A stretch of 49,331 nt of DNA. It comes from Chloroflexota bacterium (lineage in GTDB: Bacteria; Chloroflexota; Dehalococcoidia; Lucifugimonadales; QGNO01). The notes under the pieces are model-generated. The model had not been told where the DNA came from. It did no database searches and saw only the letters and a list, made by a program, of their open reading frames with translations. Both the position numbers and the translations under genes were made by a program. Positions 34,283 through 43,202 of this stretch are shown here, piece after piece. Location of the stretch: the NCBI GenBank assembly GCA_003228195.2, contig QGNO01000012.1:1-49331 (forward strand), given 5' to 3'. How positions within the stretch are numbered: the first letter of the stretch is position 1; each line of letters opens with the position of its first letter.

Positions 34283-35620
34283 ATGCAAGCAGCAACATTT
34301 AGAACATCGCAACACGACAAATCACGTACGGACACCCACAAAGCAGACTGTACCTCTTGTGGAGGACCAGCAATTGTACCGTTCGTGCCAATTCCTGGAA
34401 AAGAGATATATTGCTCAGATTGTTTCACATCTCGTAAACATGATGGTTTACTATCAAAGAGGTTGCTGAAAGGGGAAGAAGAAGCATACACCAATGTTTT
34501 TCCATCAATCAATCTGATGCCTACTACAAGAGCGTCTATTGCCAAAATGGGCATTAGCGACCCTACTCCAATTCAAGAGGCAACCATACCGTTTTTACAA
34601 GACGGCCATGACGTTATAGGGCAGGCTAGGACAGGCTCAGGAAAAACATTGGCCTTCACCATACCTATAATAGAAAAGGCTGATCCAAATGTCAGGGCAG
34701 TTCAAGCAATCATTCTGGCTCCTACACGGGAACTCGCTATACAAATAGCCAACGTCGTGAAGCCGATGGCCAACCGACGTTCCCTGAATGTCGGCCTTCT
34801 ATATGGGGGCCACTCGTTACTCCCTGAAAAGAAGCTGCTCTATAGCGGCGTTCAAATAATTATCGGAACGCCCGGACGTATGCTAGATCACATTCGGCAA
34901 GGAAATCTTGTGCCAAATAAACTCAAAATCCTAGTTGTTGACGAGGCTGATGAAATGTTTGACATGGGTATGGCTCAAGACGTTGAGAAAATCATATCGG
35001 CTACACCTGATGACCGACAGACTGTGCTTTTTTCTGCAACTGTGCCTACTTGGGTTGCAAAGACAGCCAAAAAGCACCTTAACAATCCAAAAACGGTGGC
35101 GGTAGATGCTGACATCCACACATCTCCCGATATCGAACATGTAATCTATGAGATTAACAAGTCAGATAAACTCCAAGCCTTAAAAACGCTGATATCTGAG
35201 CAATCTGGCCCGACACTGGTATTTGGGCGTACAAAACACGGCGTTAAAAAGCTTGCCGACCAACTTGCTGATGGCGGATATCAAGCCGAAGCAATTCAAG
35301 GTAATCTTAGTCAAAATGCACGAGAACGCGTAATGAACAAATTCCGTTCCGGTAAATTGCCTATTTTAGTGGCTACCAATGTTGCTGCACGCGGACTTGA
35401 TATCAAAGGGATAGATCAAGTCATTAATTTTGATATACCTGACTCTCCTCAACTATTTACGCATCGCACGGGACGTACCGGCCGCATGGGTCGACATGGG
35501 CAATCTGTTACTTTTCTAATGCCCGATGACATGAAGCAATGGAAAATTATCGAGCGATTCATAGGGCAAAGATTTCCTAGAAAGAGATGGATGCAAGAAA
35601 GACGAAGCAATATCAACTAA
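34283..35620 (+). CDS. DEAD-box RNA helicase with N-terminal zinc ribbon
   Basis: A 445-aa helicase. Motifs in order are the Q motif (DPTPIQ), Walker A ARTGSGKT, VDEADEMFD (DEAD), FSAT, and HRTGRTGRMG. An N-terminal zinc ribbon (CTSCGG, then YCSDC, about residues 24-44) is unusual for this family. These enzymes remodel RNA in ribosome assembly, cold growth or decay. The region 34081-34282 has no gene. AGGAG lies about 12 bases upstream. Confidence 0.88.
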   Translation: MQAATFRTSQHDKSRTDTHKADCTSCGGPAIVPFVPIPGKEIYCSDCFTSRKHDGLLSKRLLKGEEEAYTNVFPSINLMPTTRASIAKMGISDPTPIQEATIPFLQDGHDVIGQARTGSGKTLAFTIPIIEKADPNVRAVQAIILAPTRELAIQIANVVKPMANRRSLNVGLLYGGHSLLPEKKLLYSGVQIIIGTPGRMLDHIRQGNLVPNKLKILVVDEADEMFDMGMAQDVEKIISATPDDRQTVLFSATVPTWVAKTAKKHLNNPKTVAVDADIHTSPDIEHVIYEINKSDKLQALKTLISEQSGPTLVFGRTKHGVKKLADQLADGGYQAEAIQGNLSQNARERVMNKFRSGKLPILVATNVAARGLDIKGIDQVINFDIPDSPQLFTHRTGRTGRMGRHGQSVTFLMPDDMKQWKIIERFIGQRFPRKRWMQERRSNIN

Positions 35621-35752
35621 GAACCCGAGATATTGCTCCATAGCCCCAGATTTATCTGCTCAAGTAAATAGCCCCAACTACCAATTATGGTAGTATTATC
35701 ACTGGCAAGCTGTCGGTGACGGTACTTGATTCGAAGTACAAAGGGGGCAGGC

Positions 35753-36277
35753 ATGATAGACGCTGATAAAGCAAAAAGGGAATGGAAGATATGGACATGG
35801 GAAATGATAGAGCCCGGACTGTCATCAAAGCCATTCGTCAAAGAGGTGAGTCACGAATCGATCGCCAATTACGCAAGGTCAGTACTAAATGACAATCCTA
35901 TCTACTTTGACGAGGTTGCGGCCCGCAATGAGGGTGAAGACAGTGTAGTTGGCGCACCCACAATGTGCTTCACCTATGCCCCAGTCCGTAGGTGGGAGTT
36001 GTTTAACGAACGCGGATACCTTTCTCCTGAGCAGGCGCTGGAACCCCGGAGCACTCCATTTGCCGGTGTTGAAATCAATCCTCAAGAAGCCCCCGTACGA
36101 CCTGGAGATGTAATAACAAGCACCACTTCAATAGAACGAAAATGGGAGAGCAAATCTGGCAACAAATTTGTAGGATTTCGAATCGTTGGACATAATCAAA
36201 ATGGCCAGAAAGTGTGCGATTATGTTTATAACATAATCTGGGAGTATTCGAAGGAACGAAAAGCTCGAACAAGCTGA
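35753..36277 (+). CDS. MaoC-like N-terminal hydratase subunit (FAS1-like dehydratase)
   Basis: A 174-aa hotdog-fold protein of the FAS1-like dehydratase type: VSHESIANYARSVLNDNPIYFDEVAA, then VGAPTMCFTY, then ITSTTSIERKWESKSGNKF. The next gene encodes a second MaoC-like subunit 18 bases downstream, so the pair is likely a heteromeric (R)-hydratase acting on an enoyl-CoA. I chose the ATG at 35753, after GGGGGCAGGC; an upstream in-frame ATG at 35726 lacks support. Confidence 0.75.
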   Translation: MIDADKAKREWKIWTWEMIEPGLSSKPFVKEVSHESIANYARSVLNDNPIYFDEVAARNEGEDSVVGAPTMCFTYAPVRRWELFNERGYLSPEQALEPRSTPFAGVEINPQEAPVRPGDVITSTTSIERKWESKSGNKFVGFRIVGHNQNGQKVCDYVYNIIWEYSKERKARTS

Positions 36278-36295
36278 CAAGTTGAGGAGAAAACT

Positions 36296-36745
36296 ATGAC
36301 CATTAAGGCATCCAGTATATCTTTCGAATCCATTAATATCGGTGACGATCTCCCCTCCATTCAAAAATCAGAAACCCAAGAAGACATAAACAACTATCTG
36401 GTTCTGAACGAGTCTGAGGAACGAGAGATCCCGAGTATGAATTTGCACATCGATGAAGAGTTCGCTGACACGGGCATTTTTGGCGGCATGGTGAACTATG
36501 GTGTCACAACCTGTGGATTTATGGTGGAATTACTCCAGCTTGCCTTCCCACTCAAAAACATCCGGCAAGCCACGATAAGTATGCGTGCAACAGAACCAAT
36601 CAGGGCTGACGACATGATTCAATATACTGGAAAGGTTGTGGGCAAACGAGAGGAAGGCGGAAAGAACTTAGTGGATCTGGAACTGGTAGGAACGAATCAA
36701 CTGAGCCAGACTGTTGCTACCGCCAAGGTCACGATACCACTATAA
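36296..36745 (+). CDS. MaoC-like hydratase subunit
   Basis: A 149-aa MaoC-type hotdog protein. LHIDEEFADTGIFGGMVNYGV is the family signature in which Asp and His usually sit; here the His near the active site appears replaced by Asn or Tyr. It is probably the partner of the preceding gene. GAGGAGA precedes the ATG. Confidence 0.75.
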   Translation: MTIKASSISFESINIGDDLPSIQKSETQEDINNYLVLNESEEREIPSMNLHIDEEFADTGIFGGMVNYGVTTCGFMVELLQLAFPLKNIRQATISMRATEPIRADDMIQYTGKVVGKREEGGKNLVDLELVGTNQLSQTVATAKVTIPL

Positions 36746-36824
36746 CCTAGGTTGAAGCCGAAGCAAAGAGTCAAATGGCGGCACCTTCCCTGGTTCCGCC
36801 AGGAGGCATAGGGCAGACTGTAAA

Positions 36825-37697
36825 CTATCCGAGAGCTATTAGAAATACCCCGAGTAGTATAACCACTGATCCAGCGATCCTACCTGTGGTCACGGGTTCC
36901 TTGAGAATCAATGCCCCAAGCAACACGCTGAACACTATGCCAACTTCTCGAGAAGGCGAAACGTAACTCACGCTGGAAACCTGGAGAGCACTTAAGACCG
37001 CTGCATATGCGACGAAGGCTAGGATTCCTGCCACAACAATCGGACCCAGATTGAGTCTCAGTTCTTTCCTCATAGCGCTGACCCCATGTTTCCAAACCAT
37101 ATACGGCGCTAATCCGGAGGCTGCGCCCGCCGCTAACAGATACATATAAAGTAGCGGATTTACAAACTGAACTCCCATCTTGTCCCACACGGAATAACTG
37201 GCAATAGTAAGCCCTGTCAGCAGTGCGTACCGTATTCCAGGGTCCGTTAATAATCTCATGGGGTTTCTTGCGATACCTAAACCCTTGCCCCACCAAGATG
37301 AAGTGAATATACCGCCCACTACAAGGACTATGCCGAATGATGCAAGTACTGTAACCTCCTCCCCGAGCAATGCTACGCCAAGGACCGGCACCAACGCAGG
37401 CCCAGTCCCTCGAGCCAGTGGGTAAACCAGGGACAGATCGCCGTGACTATAGCTGCGACTCAGGAAAACGAAGTACAGCATATGTATAAGAGACGTGCCA
37501 ACAACGAACCACCAACCCGGATTTTCAATGCTGTCAGCCCCGAGAAGAAATATCGCAAGTGGCGCGAAAAGGAAAATCTGAGCAATCTGAAGCCACCAAG
37601 CGAACACCTCTTGATTATGGCTCCGTTTCAACATTAGATTCCAAGAGGCGTGAAGCACCCCCGAAAAAAGCACAAGCATCAAAGAAAATTGTGTCAT
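36825..37697 (-). CDS. EamA-family transporter (third DMT protein)
   Basis: A 290-aa membrane protein with about ten helices and two EamA repeats. The motif LARGTGPALVPVLGVALLGEEVT and the C-terminal PSREVGIVFSVLLGALILKEPVT mark the repeats. It is not a close copy of the pair at 25520 and 27680. It is convergent with the MaoC pair. Confidence 0.82.
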   Translation of the reverse strand: MTQFSLMLVLFSGVLHASWNLMLKRSHNQEVFAWWLQIAQIFLFAPLAIFLLGADSIENPGWWFVVGTSLIHMLYFVFLSRSYSHGDLSLVYPLARGTGPALVPVLGVALLGEEVTVLASFGIVLVVGGIFTSSWWGKGLGIARNPMRLLTDPGIRYALLTGLTIASYSVWDKMGVQFVNPLLYMYLLAAGAASGLAPYMVWKHGVSAMRKELRLNLGPIVVAGILAFVAYAAVLSALQVSSVSYVSPSREVGIVFSVLLGALILKEPVTTGRIAGSVVILLGVFLIALG

Positions 37698-37842
37698 GCA
37701 CTGGAGTATAGCAGCCGAGTCATTCAGTCTATGCCTCCAGGCAAAGGAGCCGTGAGATAAAAAAGTGCGCTAGGACTTGCTTTTGAAACAGCCACCTTGT
37801 ATATCTAATCTGAGATCCGAACCTGGATATGGAGGAAACGTA

Positions 37843-38040
37843 ATGCGATTACACCCGGCAGTGTCTGAAAAGGAAGCTTTGGCCTTCCTAAAAAACCAGG
37901 CGATCCTCTTTTGGGGTGAGGAGTCAGCACTGGAACTAGAGGATGCCTTGAAAAACCTCGCCGACGCTATGGCGGCGGTCAGCTCTATAAAACTCCCTGA
38001 CGACGTCGAGCCAGCATTCTCGCGACCAGTAATGGTTTGA
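37843..38040 (+). CDS. Small AtzG/DUF4089-like amidase subunit
   Basis: A 65-aa helical protein with two helices (EKEALAFLKN, ALKNLADAMAAVSSI) and the ending LPDDVEPAF. It resembles small AtzG/GatC-type partners. An amidase gene starts about 60 bases downstream. GGAGG lies before the ATG at 37843. Confidence 0.6.
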   Translation: MRLHPAVSEKEALAFLKNQAILFWGEESALELEDALKNLADAMAAVSSIKLPDDVEPAFSRPVMV

Positions 38041-38101
38041 AGGGATTCCCACAGTTTCTAGGAGATTCAGTGGCAAGTTTACCAGGAACCAGGAGGTACA
38101 T

Positions 38102-39448
38102 ATGACGACACTAGGTGGCAACTATATTCATGAAATGAGTGTTTGTTCAATAGCTCAAACAGTTGCTGAGGGCAAACTAAAGCCTATCGATCTGGTTGAG
38201 ACTCTCCTTAGCAGAATCATGGCTTTCGAAGACCAAGTACAAGCCTGGAGCCATCTAGATGCAGAGAATGCACTTGAGCAAGCTGCCTTACTTACGGCCG
38301 AAGCCAACACTGGAAAGCTGCGCGGACCACTCCACGGCGTTCCTATAGGAATCAAAGATGAGTTCCATGTTCAGGGAATGCCCACCGGGTTGCGGAACTT
38401 AAAACGACCCTTTACTGAACCGGAAGATGCGACTCCGGTTGCCCGCCTGAGAGCAGCAGGCGCGGTCATCATTGGCAAGACGCATATGCCTGTTGGAGGC
38501 ATAATGCCACCCACCCGCAACCCATGGAATCTTCATCACACCGCCGGCGGCACAAGCAGCGGCTCCGGCGCCGCGGTGGGTGCCCGCATGATACCGGTAG
38601 CTCTGGGTGAGCAGACCGGTGGGTCAAATCTCCGCCCTGCGGCATACTGCGGTGTCGATGCGATCAAACCAACTTATGGCCGTATCAGCCGTTTTGGCTG
38701 CTTGCCTTTCGCCTGGACCATGGATCATGTCGGCATCATTGGACTCAGCATGGAAGATATTGCGCTAGTGTTATCAGTTATCGCTGGACCGGACCCCCGT
38801 GATCCGACTACACTCCCGGATCCTGCTCCGCCGGCAAATCTGAATCTTGAAAAGGTGAAACCGCCCCACATAGGTGTAGTCCGTAATTTCTTTCCGGAAC
38901 GTGCGGAACCAGCCATGCAAGAAGCCGTCGAGAAATCAGCGGCCCGCCTGAAGGAAGCCGGAGCCAAAGTCAGTGACGTGATGTTTCCAGAGGAATTCGC
39001 CTTTGCATGGCCCTCACATCACCTGATTATGAGTTCAGAGGGCGCCGCCTTCGACACCATTACTAACTCATTAGACAACAAACCAAACATACAAGATCGA
39101 AGGCCCGCTTCGCTGATTCCAGCGACATATTACATGCAAGCACAACGCATCCGCAGTTGGTTGAGCACGAAATTGATTGATGTTTTCCAGAATGTAGATG
39201 CACTACTTATGCCAGCAGCACCCGGGCCCGCTCCTGAAGGGATAGAGTCGACTGGAGATCCTTCACTCCTCTCCCCATGGAGCTTGATGGGCTACCCGGC
39301 TATATCCATCAACGGAGGTCTTGCCCCGAACGGATTGCCTCTTGGTCTGCAGTTTGTGGCGTCCCCTAAGGAAGACTTCCGCCTTCTTCAATTAGGAGCT
39401 TGGTGCGAGAACGTGCTGGGCCGCCTGCCGACCCCGCCACTAACATGA
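38102..39448 (+). CDS. Amidase-signature hydrolase 2
   Basis: A 448-aa amidase with Lys85 in GIKDE, the cis-Ser segment GGTSSGSG near 150, and the nucleophile Ser175 in EQTGGSN. The usual SDTGGS is EQTGGS here, a change just before the nucleophile. It is likely paired with the small subunit upstream. The start has AGGAGGTACAT before it. It ends 24 bases from the convergent ArsC-like gene. Confidence 0.82.
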   Translation: MTTLGGNYIHEMSVCSIAQTVAEGKLKPIDLVETLLSRIMAFEDQVQAWSHLDAENALEQAALLTAEANTGKLRGPLHGVPIGIKDEFHVQGMPTGLRNLKRPFTEPEDATPVARLRAAGAVIIGKTHMPVGGIMPPTRNPWNLHHTAGGTSSGSGAAVGARMIPVALGEQTGGSNLRPAAYCGVDAIKPTYGRISRFGCLPFAWTMDHVGIIGLSMEDIALVLSVIAGPDPRDPTTLPDPAPPANLNLEKVKPPHIGVVRNFFPERAEPAMQEAVEKSAARLKEAGAKVSDVMFPEEFAFAWPSHHLIMSSEGAAFDTITNSLDNKPNIQDRRPASLIPATYYMQAQRIRSWLSTKLIDVFQNVDALLMPAAPGPAPEGIESTGDPSLLSPWSLMGYPAISINGGLAPNGLPLGLQFVASPKEDFRLLQLGAWCENVLGRLPTPPLT

Positions 39449-39472
39449 ATGATCCCGAGCTACTACTTAATA

Positions 39473-39814
39473 TTACAGATTAGCTAATGAATCTGGGCTC
39501 GCACCAATAATTAGCTTTGCTCCAACTCTAAAAAGTGGCCTTCGAATAAGCCTGGGCTCCTTCAACATCAGTTCGATAAGGCCATCATCGCCCATGCTTG
39601 CTGGATCAGCGCCAAGTTTCTTGACGGCCGGACTATGCCAGGAAAAAATCTCCGAAACTGAAGCGTATCCAGCTAGCTCACGAATCTCCTCTTCCGAGAG
39701 GAGGTTTTTAAAGAAATTCCTTTCAGAGAAAGCTATACCATCCTGCAAGAGAAACTCTCTTGCTTTACGACAGGACTGTCAGCTAGGCCACCAATAAAGA
39801 ATTGCCTTTCCCAT
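39473..39814 (-). CDS. ArsC/Spx-like protein with in-frame UGA (candidate selenoprotein)
   Basis: Read from the ATG at 39814, the frame gives a 113-residue ArsC-family protein with a thioredoxin-like N terminus: MGKAILYWWPS, then UGA (codon 12, 39781-39779), then QSCRKAREFL. The UGA stands where the first Cys of CxxC is expected, giving UxxC. The rest is intact and family-like (SVSEIFSWHSPAVKKLG, KEPRLIRRPLF). Just after the UGA is a 7-bp hairpin with G in its loop, as expected of a bacterial SECIS. ArsC-like selenoproteins have been reported from marine metagenomes. Without recoding, only the 91-aa part from 39748 would be made, without the redox motif. GGTGGTGA precedes the ATG. Confidence 0.72.
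39745..39763 (-). promoter_or_regulatory. Candidate bacterial SECIS hairpin
   Basis: GCAAGAG and CTCTTGC form a perfect 7-bp stem around the loop AGTTT. The loop G is the 24th base after the UGA, and lies in the first two loop positions, both as in the known bacterial SECIS pattern. An outer TCCT/AGGA pairing can extend it below a bulge. Confidence 0.6.
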
Positions 39815-40038
39815 TGTGTCACCACCCTTCTGGTTTCGATTTATCTAGGGTAATTTCAAGTCTGATATTTGTCTAGATCTTTCACCCAGATAAAAGGGAA
39901 TTCCCTCCCCTTTATGATTCTTGGAATTTCATGTAATGTGCCGAAATAAACTTAAGAATCGAGGCCTTTGGTTAAAAAGCTGGTAACACATCTGATTTTG
40001 GAAAGCGTTTTTCTTAGCTTGCTATAGGAGGCTCTGCT

Positions 40039-40998
40039 ATGATTCTGGCTCGTGTTTTACAGGACAAATTGGATGCAAAGAGAATGGTCATTATGGACGG
40101 TGCTACCGGAACTGAGGTAGCACGCCGTGGTGTCACCATAGATCCAAAGCTGTCCTGGTCAGCTAAAGCTAACATTACATCCCCGGACCTAGTGCGTGAC
40201 ATACACCGCGATTATATCCTTGCCGGGGCTGAGATCATCACTGCTAATACTTTTTCCACTAGCCGAGCCACATTGGCAACCGACGGGTTATCCGAGCAAA
40301 CAGAGGAAATTAATAAACAATCCGTTGCATTGGCGATAGAAGCGAGAAAAAATTGCGAAGCTGAAAAAACCGTCGTGATAGCGGGATCTATGTCGTCATT
40401 CGAGCCAAAGGGTAACCCGGAAATCAACCCCCTTTATGAAGAGGCCCTGGAAGATTACCGAGAACAGGTCGAGATTCTGGCTGGGGCAGGGGTAGATCTC
40501 ATAATTTTGGAAATGTTTGTCCGCACTGTAGACCTAAGAGCTGCTGTTGAGGCTGCAACTGAAACGAATCTTCCTATTTGGGTCGGATTGTCATGCGAAA
40601 GGCATAATGATCAAATTTACATGGGGTTACTGGGAAGACATGGGGGAGAAACCATCGCTGATGCAGTTGCTGCTGCCGCATCACCCAATGTAAAAGCCTT
40701 TTGCATCATGCACTCACCACCTGAAGTTACTGCCGATGCCCTGCGAGAGTTGAAGGCTTACACCTCATTGCCCATAGGCGCTTACGCTCATGGAGGAAGT
40801 ATAGAGGCTGAAATCGGTAAAGCGCCCAAAATATCAAAGGTAGGGCAGTTTCTTTCCGACACTGATCCCGAGAAGTACTTAGATTATGCTCGTGAGTGGG
40901 CTGCATGTGGGGCGACGATCATCGGCGGCTGCTGCGGAACTACTCCAGAGCATATAAGAGCTCTGGTTGATAGCAATATTATAGATACGCGTGGCTGA
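40039..40998 (+). CDS. Homocysteine S-methyltransferase-like protein
   Basis: A 319-aa TIM-barrel protein of the homocysteine methyltransferase domain. The start IMDGATGTEVARRG and the zinc-binding GGCCGTTPEHI (near residue 296) are diagnostic; the third zinc Cys is probably in AFCIMHSPPE. It may make methionine from a methyl donor such as S-methylmethionine or betaine. ATAGGAGG precedes the ATG. Confidence 0.83.
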   Translation: MILARVLQDKLDAKRMVIMDGATGTEVARRGVTIDPKLSWSAKANITSPDLVRDIHRDYILAGAEIITANTFSTSRATLATDGLSEQTEEINKQSVALAIEARKNCEAEKTVVIAGSMSSFEPKGNPEINPLYEEALEDYREQVEILAGAGVDLIILEMFVRTVDLRAAVEAATETNLPIWVGLSCERHNDQIYMGLLGRHGGETIADAVAAAASPNVKAFCIMHSPPEVTADALRELKAYTSLPIGAYAHGGSIEAEIGKAPKISKVGQFLSDTDPEKYLDYAREWAACGATIIGGCCGTTPEHIRALVDSNIIDTRG

Positions 40999-41046
40999 AC
41001 TTTGGCCCAACAACGGCTATTTTCGGTGATGTTGGGAATAGTTACT

Positions 41047-43044
41047 TCAAAGTGCTGTCTCTTCCAGCACGTCTAGTTGGGCATTAATTTCATCAGCCTC
41101 TGTTGATAAGACATCCCACTCATCCCAAAGGGATTGTGCCTTGGCTTTTAGTTTTTGATACTTCTCTCCTAGTAATATCAAGTCTTGCCCATTATTAAAT
41201 TGACTAGGGGTAGAAAACAGGTTCTCCATTTCATTAATTTCTGCTTCTATGCCTATCAAAGTGGTATTGATAGTGTCGGCCCTAGTACGGGCTTGGCGTT
41301 CCTGTTTCTTCATGTCACGGCGCCAACCTTCTTTGGAGCTTCTCATTGACTGTGAATGTCTTTCACTAAAGTCGGCTCCTATAGCAGCGTTCGCTAGGAG
41401 ATAATCTTTGTCAGAAGAGGCATTTGGAGCTCTAAGTTGTTTGCGATACAAGTAACTGTCATAGTCCCCCGGAAAGACAGTTACGACTCCATTATCAATT
41501 TCAATAACTTGATTGGCAACCTGGCTAATCAGGGTCCGGTCGTGCGTGATAAAACAAATGGTTCCTTCATAATCGTTAAGGGCATCGGCTAGCACTTCAC
41601 GTGACGCTATATCAAGATGGTTAGTTGGCTCGTCCATGAGCAGTAGGTTGCTGCCTTGGACTAACAACTTGGCCAATGCCACCCTGGCTTTTTCCCCTCC
41701 GGACAATACCGAAATCCGTTTACGAACATCGTCACCATGAAATAGAAAACCTCCCAGAATTTGGCGCAGATTAGTTCCAGATTCCGCGTTCGCTACTGCT
41801 TGGAGTTCTTCAAGTGGGGTACTTTCTTCTTTAAGGAGATCCAGGAGATGCTGTGCATAATAGCCTGATGTAACATTGTGACCAATTTTCCTTACTCCAT
41901 CATCAGGGCTCAATACTCCGGCAAGTATCTTCAACAGCGTGGATTTACCTGCCCCGTTCGGCCCCACCAAAGCCACTCTATCACCCCGATGAAACGTTAA
42001 ATTGAGTCCGCGATATACTATGTTATCACCGTAAGCCTTTGTGATATTTTGTAAAGTTATTACATCTTGACCACTACGTTTCGGATTTGGAAAAGAGTAA
42101 TTGACTCGTTTAGTAGTTCTCGGCAACTCAATTCGCTCCACTTTTTCAAGTTGCTTTATTCGGCTTTGCACTTGGGTCGCTTTCTTAGCTTTAGACCGGA
42201 ACCGGTTTATAAAGAGCATCTGTTTTTTAATCTCACGATCCTGTCTGCTTGCCGCAGCTTGTCTGTCTTGAAGAGATTGGGCCCGTGACACAAGGTAATC
42301 ATCGTAGTTACCTCTAAAGTTAACAACTTCTTCTAACTCTATCGCTAGAATCATCGTAGCTACTTGGTTCAAAAATGCCCTATCGTGAGAGGTGAACATA
42401 ACTGCTCCACTAAACGACAGTAAGAACTTTTCAAACCAAATGTTCGCTTCTAAATCTAGGTGATTCGTAGGTTCGTCCAAGAGCAAAATGTCAGGGTTCA
42501 AGAACAGTAACTGTCCTAGCAGAGCACGTGTCATCCAGCCACCGCTGAATTCCCTTAACGGCCTGGAGAAATCTGTTGTCTTAAAGCCTAGCCCGGAAAG
42601 GATTTCTTTGGCCTCATGTTCTCTTCCGCTCAGATCACCGGCTTCTACGATTGCCCCAAGTTGTTCGATTTCCTGAAGTATTTGGTCTCTTTTCCCTGAG
42701 TCAGTCTCTGATGAAAGTAATTCGTAATTCCGATCGATTTTATTTCTTAGATCGGATAAATCGGATGGCTCTTTTAGTACATAGGCGATAAGGAGCTCGT
42801 CTGAGCCTTGAACAATCTCTTGTTTTAAGTAGCCTACCGTACTGTTTTTGACTTTTGAAACAGTCCCTGAATCCGCTGAGGTTTCTCCAGCTATTATATC
42901 CAGAAGAGTTGATTTGCCTGATCCGTTAGCTCCAATCAGGGCTATACGCTGGTGATTCGCAAGGTTTACCGTAAGATCTCTAAATAGACCGCGGTCACCA
43001 TATGATTTACTTAATTTAAACGTGCTTAACAATTTTACATCCAT
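41047..43044 (-). CDS. ABC-F family ATPase (Uup-like)
   Basis: A 665-aa soluble protein with two ABC domains. Walker A sites are GANGSGKST and GPNGAGKST; signatures are FSGGW and LSGGEKAR; Walker B sites are LLLDEPTNHLD and LLMDEPTNHLD. The linker between them has the long charged helices of ABC-F proteins, and the C-terminal 100 residues look like a coiled coil, as in Uup. ABC-F proteins act on ribosomes and can rescue stalled translation or protect from antibiotics. Confidence 0.9.
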   Translation of the reverse strand: MDVKLLSTFKLSKSYGDRGLFRDLTVNLANHQRIALIGANGSGKSTLLDIIAGETSADSGTVSKVKNSTVGYLKQEIVQGSDELLIAYVLKEPSDLSDLRNKIDRNYELLSSETDSGKRDQILQEIEQLGAIVEAGDLSGREHEAKEILSGLGFKTTDFSRPLREFSGGWMTRALLGQLLFLNPDILLLDEPTNHLDLEANIWFEKFLLSFSGAVMFTSHDRAFLNQVATMILAIELEEVVNFRGNYDDYLVSRAQSLQDRQAAASRQDREIKKQMLFINRFRSKAKKATQVQSRIKQLEKVERIELPRTTKRVNYSFPNPKRSGQDVITLQNITKAYGDNIVYRGLNLTFHRGDRVALVGPNGAGKSTLLKILAGVLSPDDGVRKIGHNVTSGYYAQHLLDLLKEESTPLEELQAVANAESGTNLRQILGGFLFHGDDVRKRISVLSGGEKARVALAKLLVQGSNLLLMDEPTNHLDIASREVLADALNDYEGTICFITHDRTLISQVANQVIEIDNGVVTVFPGDYDSYLYRKQLRAPNASSDKDYLLANAAIGADFSERHSQSMRSSKEGWRRDMKKQERQARTRADTINTTLIGIEAEINEMENLFSTPSQFNNGQDLILLGEKYQKLKAKAQSLWDEWDVLSTEADEINAQLDVLEETAL

Positions 43045-43151
43045 ATAGTACGTGGGATTACTGCTACAAATCTTAACTCCCTATTACCTTGTTGGGAAGC
43101 ATTCATCTTGGTCCTAGGGACCCAGCGGCATAATTCTGACGTGGAATATAC

Positions 43152-43178
43152 GCCTTGCGAGTATAATGCGGAAAAGGG
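43152..43178 (+). promoter_or_regulatory. TATAATGC repeat, copy 9
   Basis: CCTTGCGAGTATAATGCGGAAAAGGG; TATAAT is at 43162-43167, 36 bases before the ATG of the SDR gene. With copy 8 it is the clearest case at promoter distance. Confidence 0.65.
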
Positions 43179-43202
43179 ATTAGCTTAAGGGAGTACGAAA
43201 GT

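Noticed and set aside
39815-40038. A riboswitch upstream of the homocysteine methyltransferase-like gene
   Set aside because: Only a short GGGAATTCCC palindrome is present; no SAM-type or B12-type conserved core is visible.
1903-43178. TATAATGC repeats as a CRISPR array or integron attC sites
   Set aside because: The copies are kilobases apart with no regular spacers, are not clear inverted repeats, and no Cas or integron integrase gene is seen.
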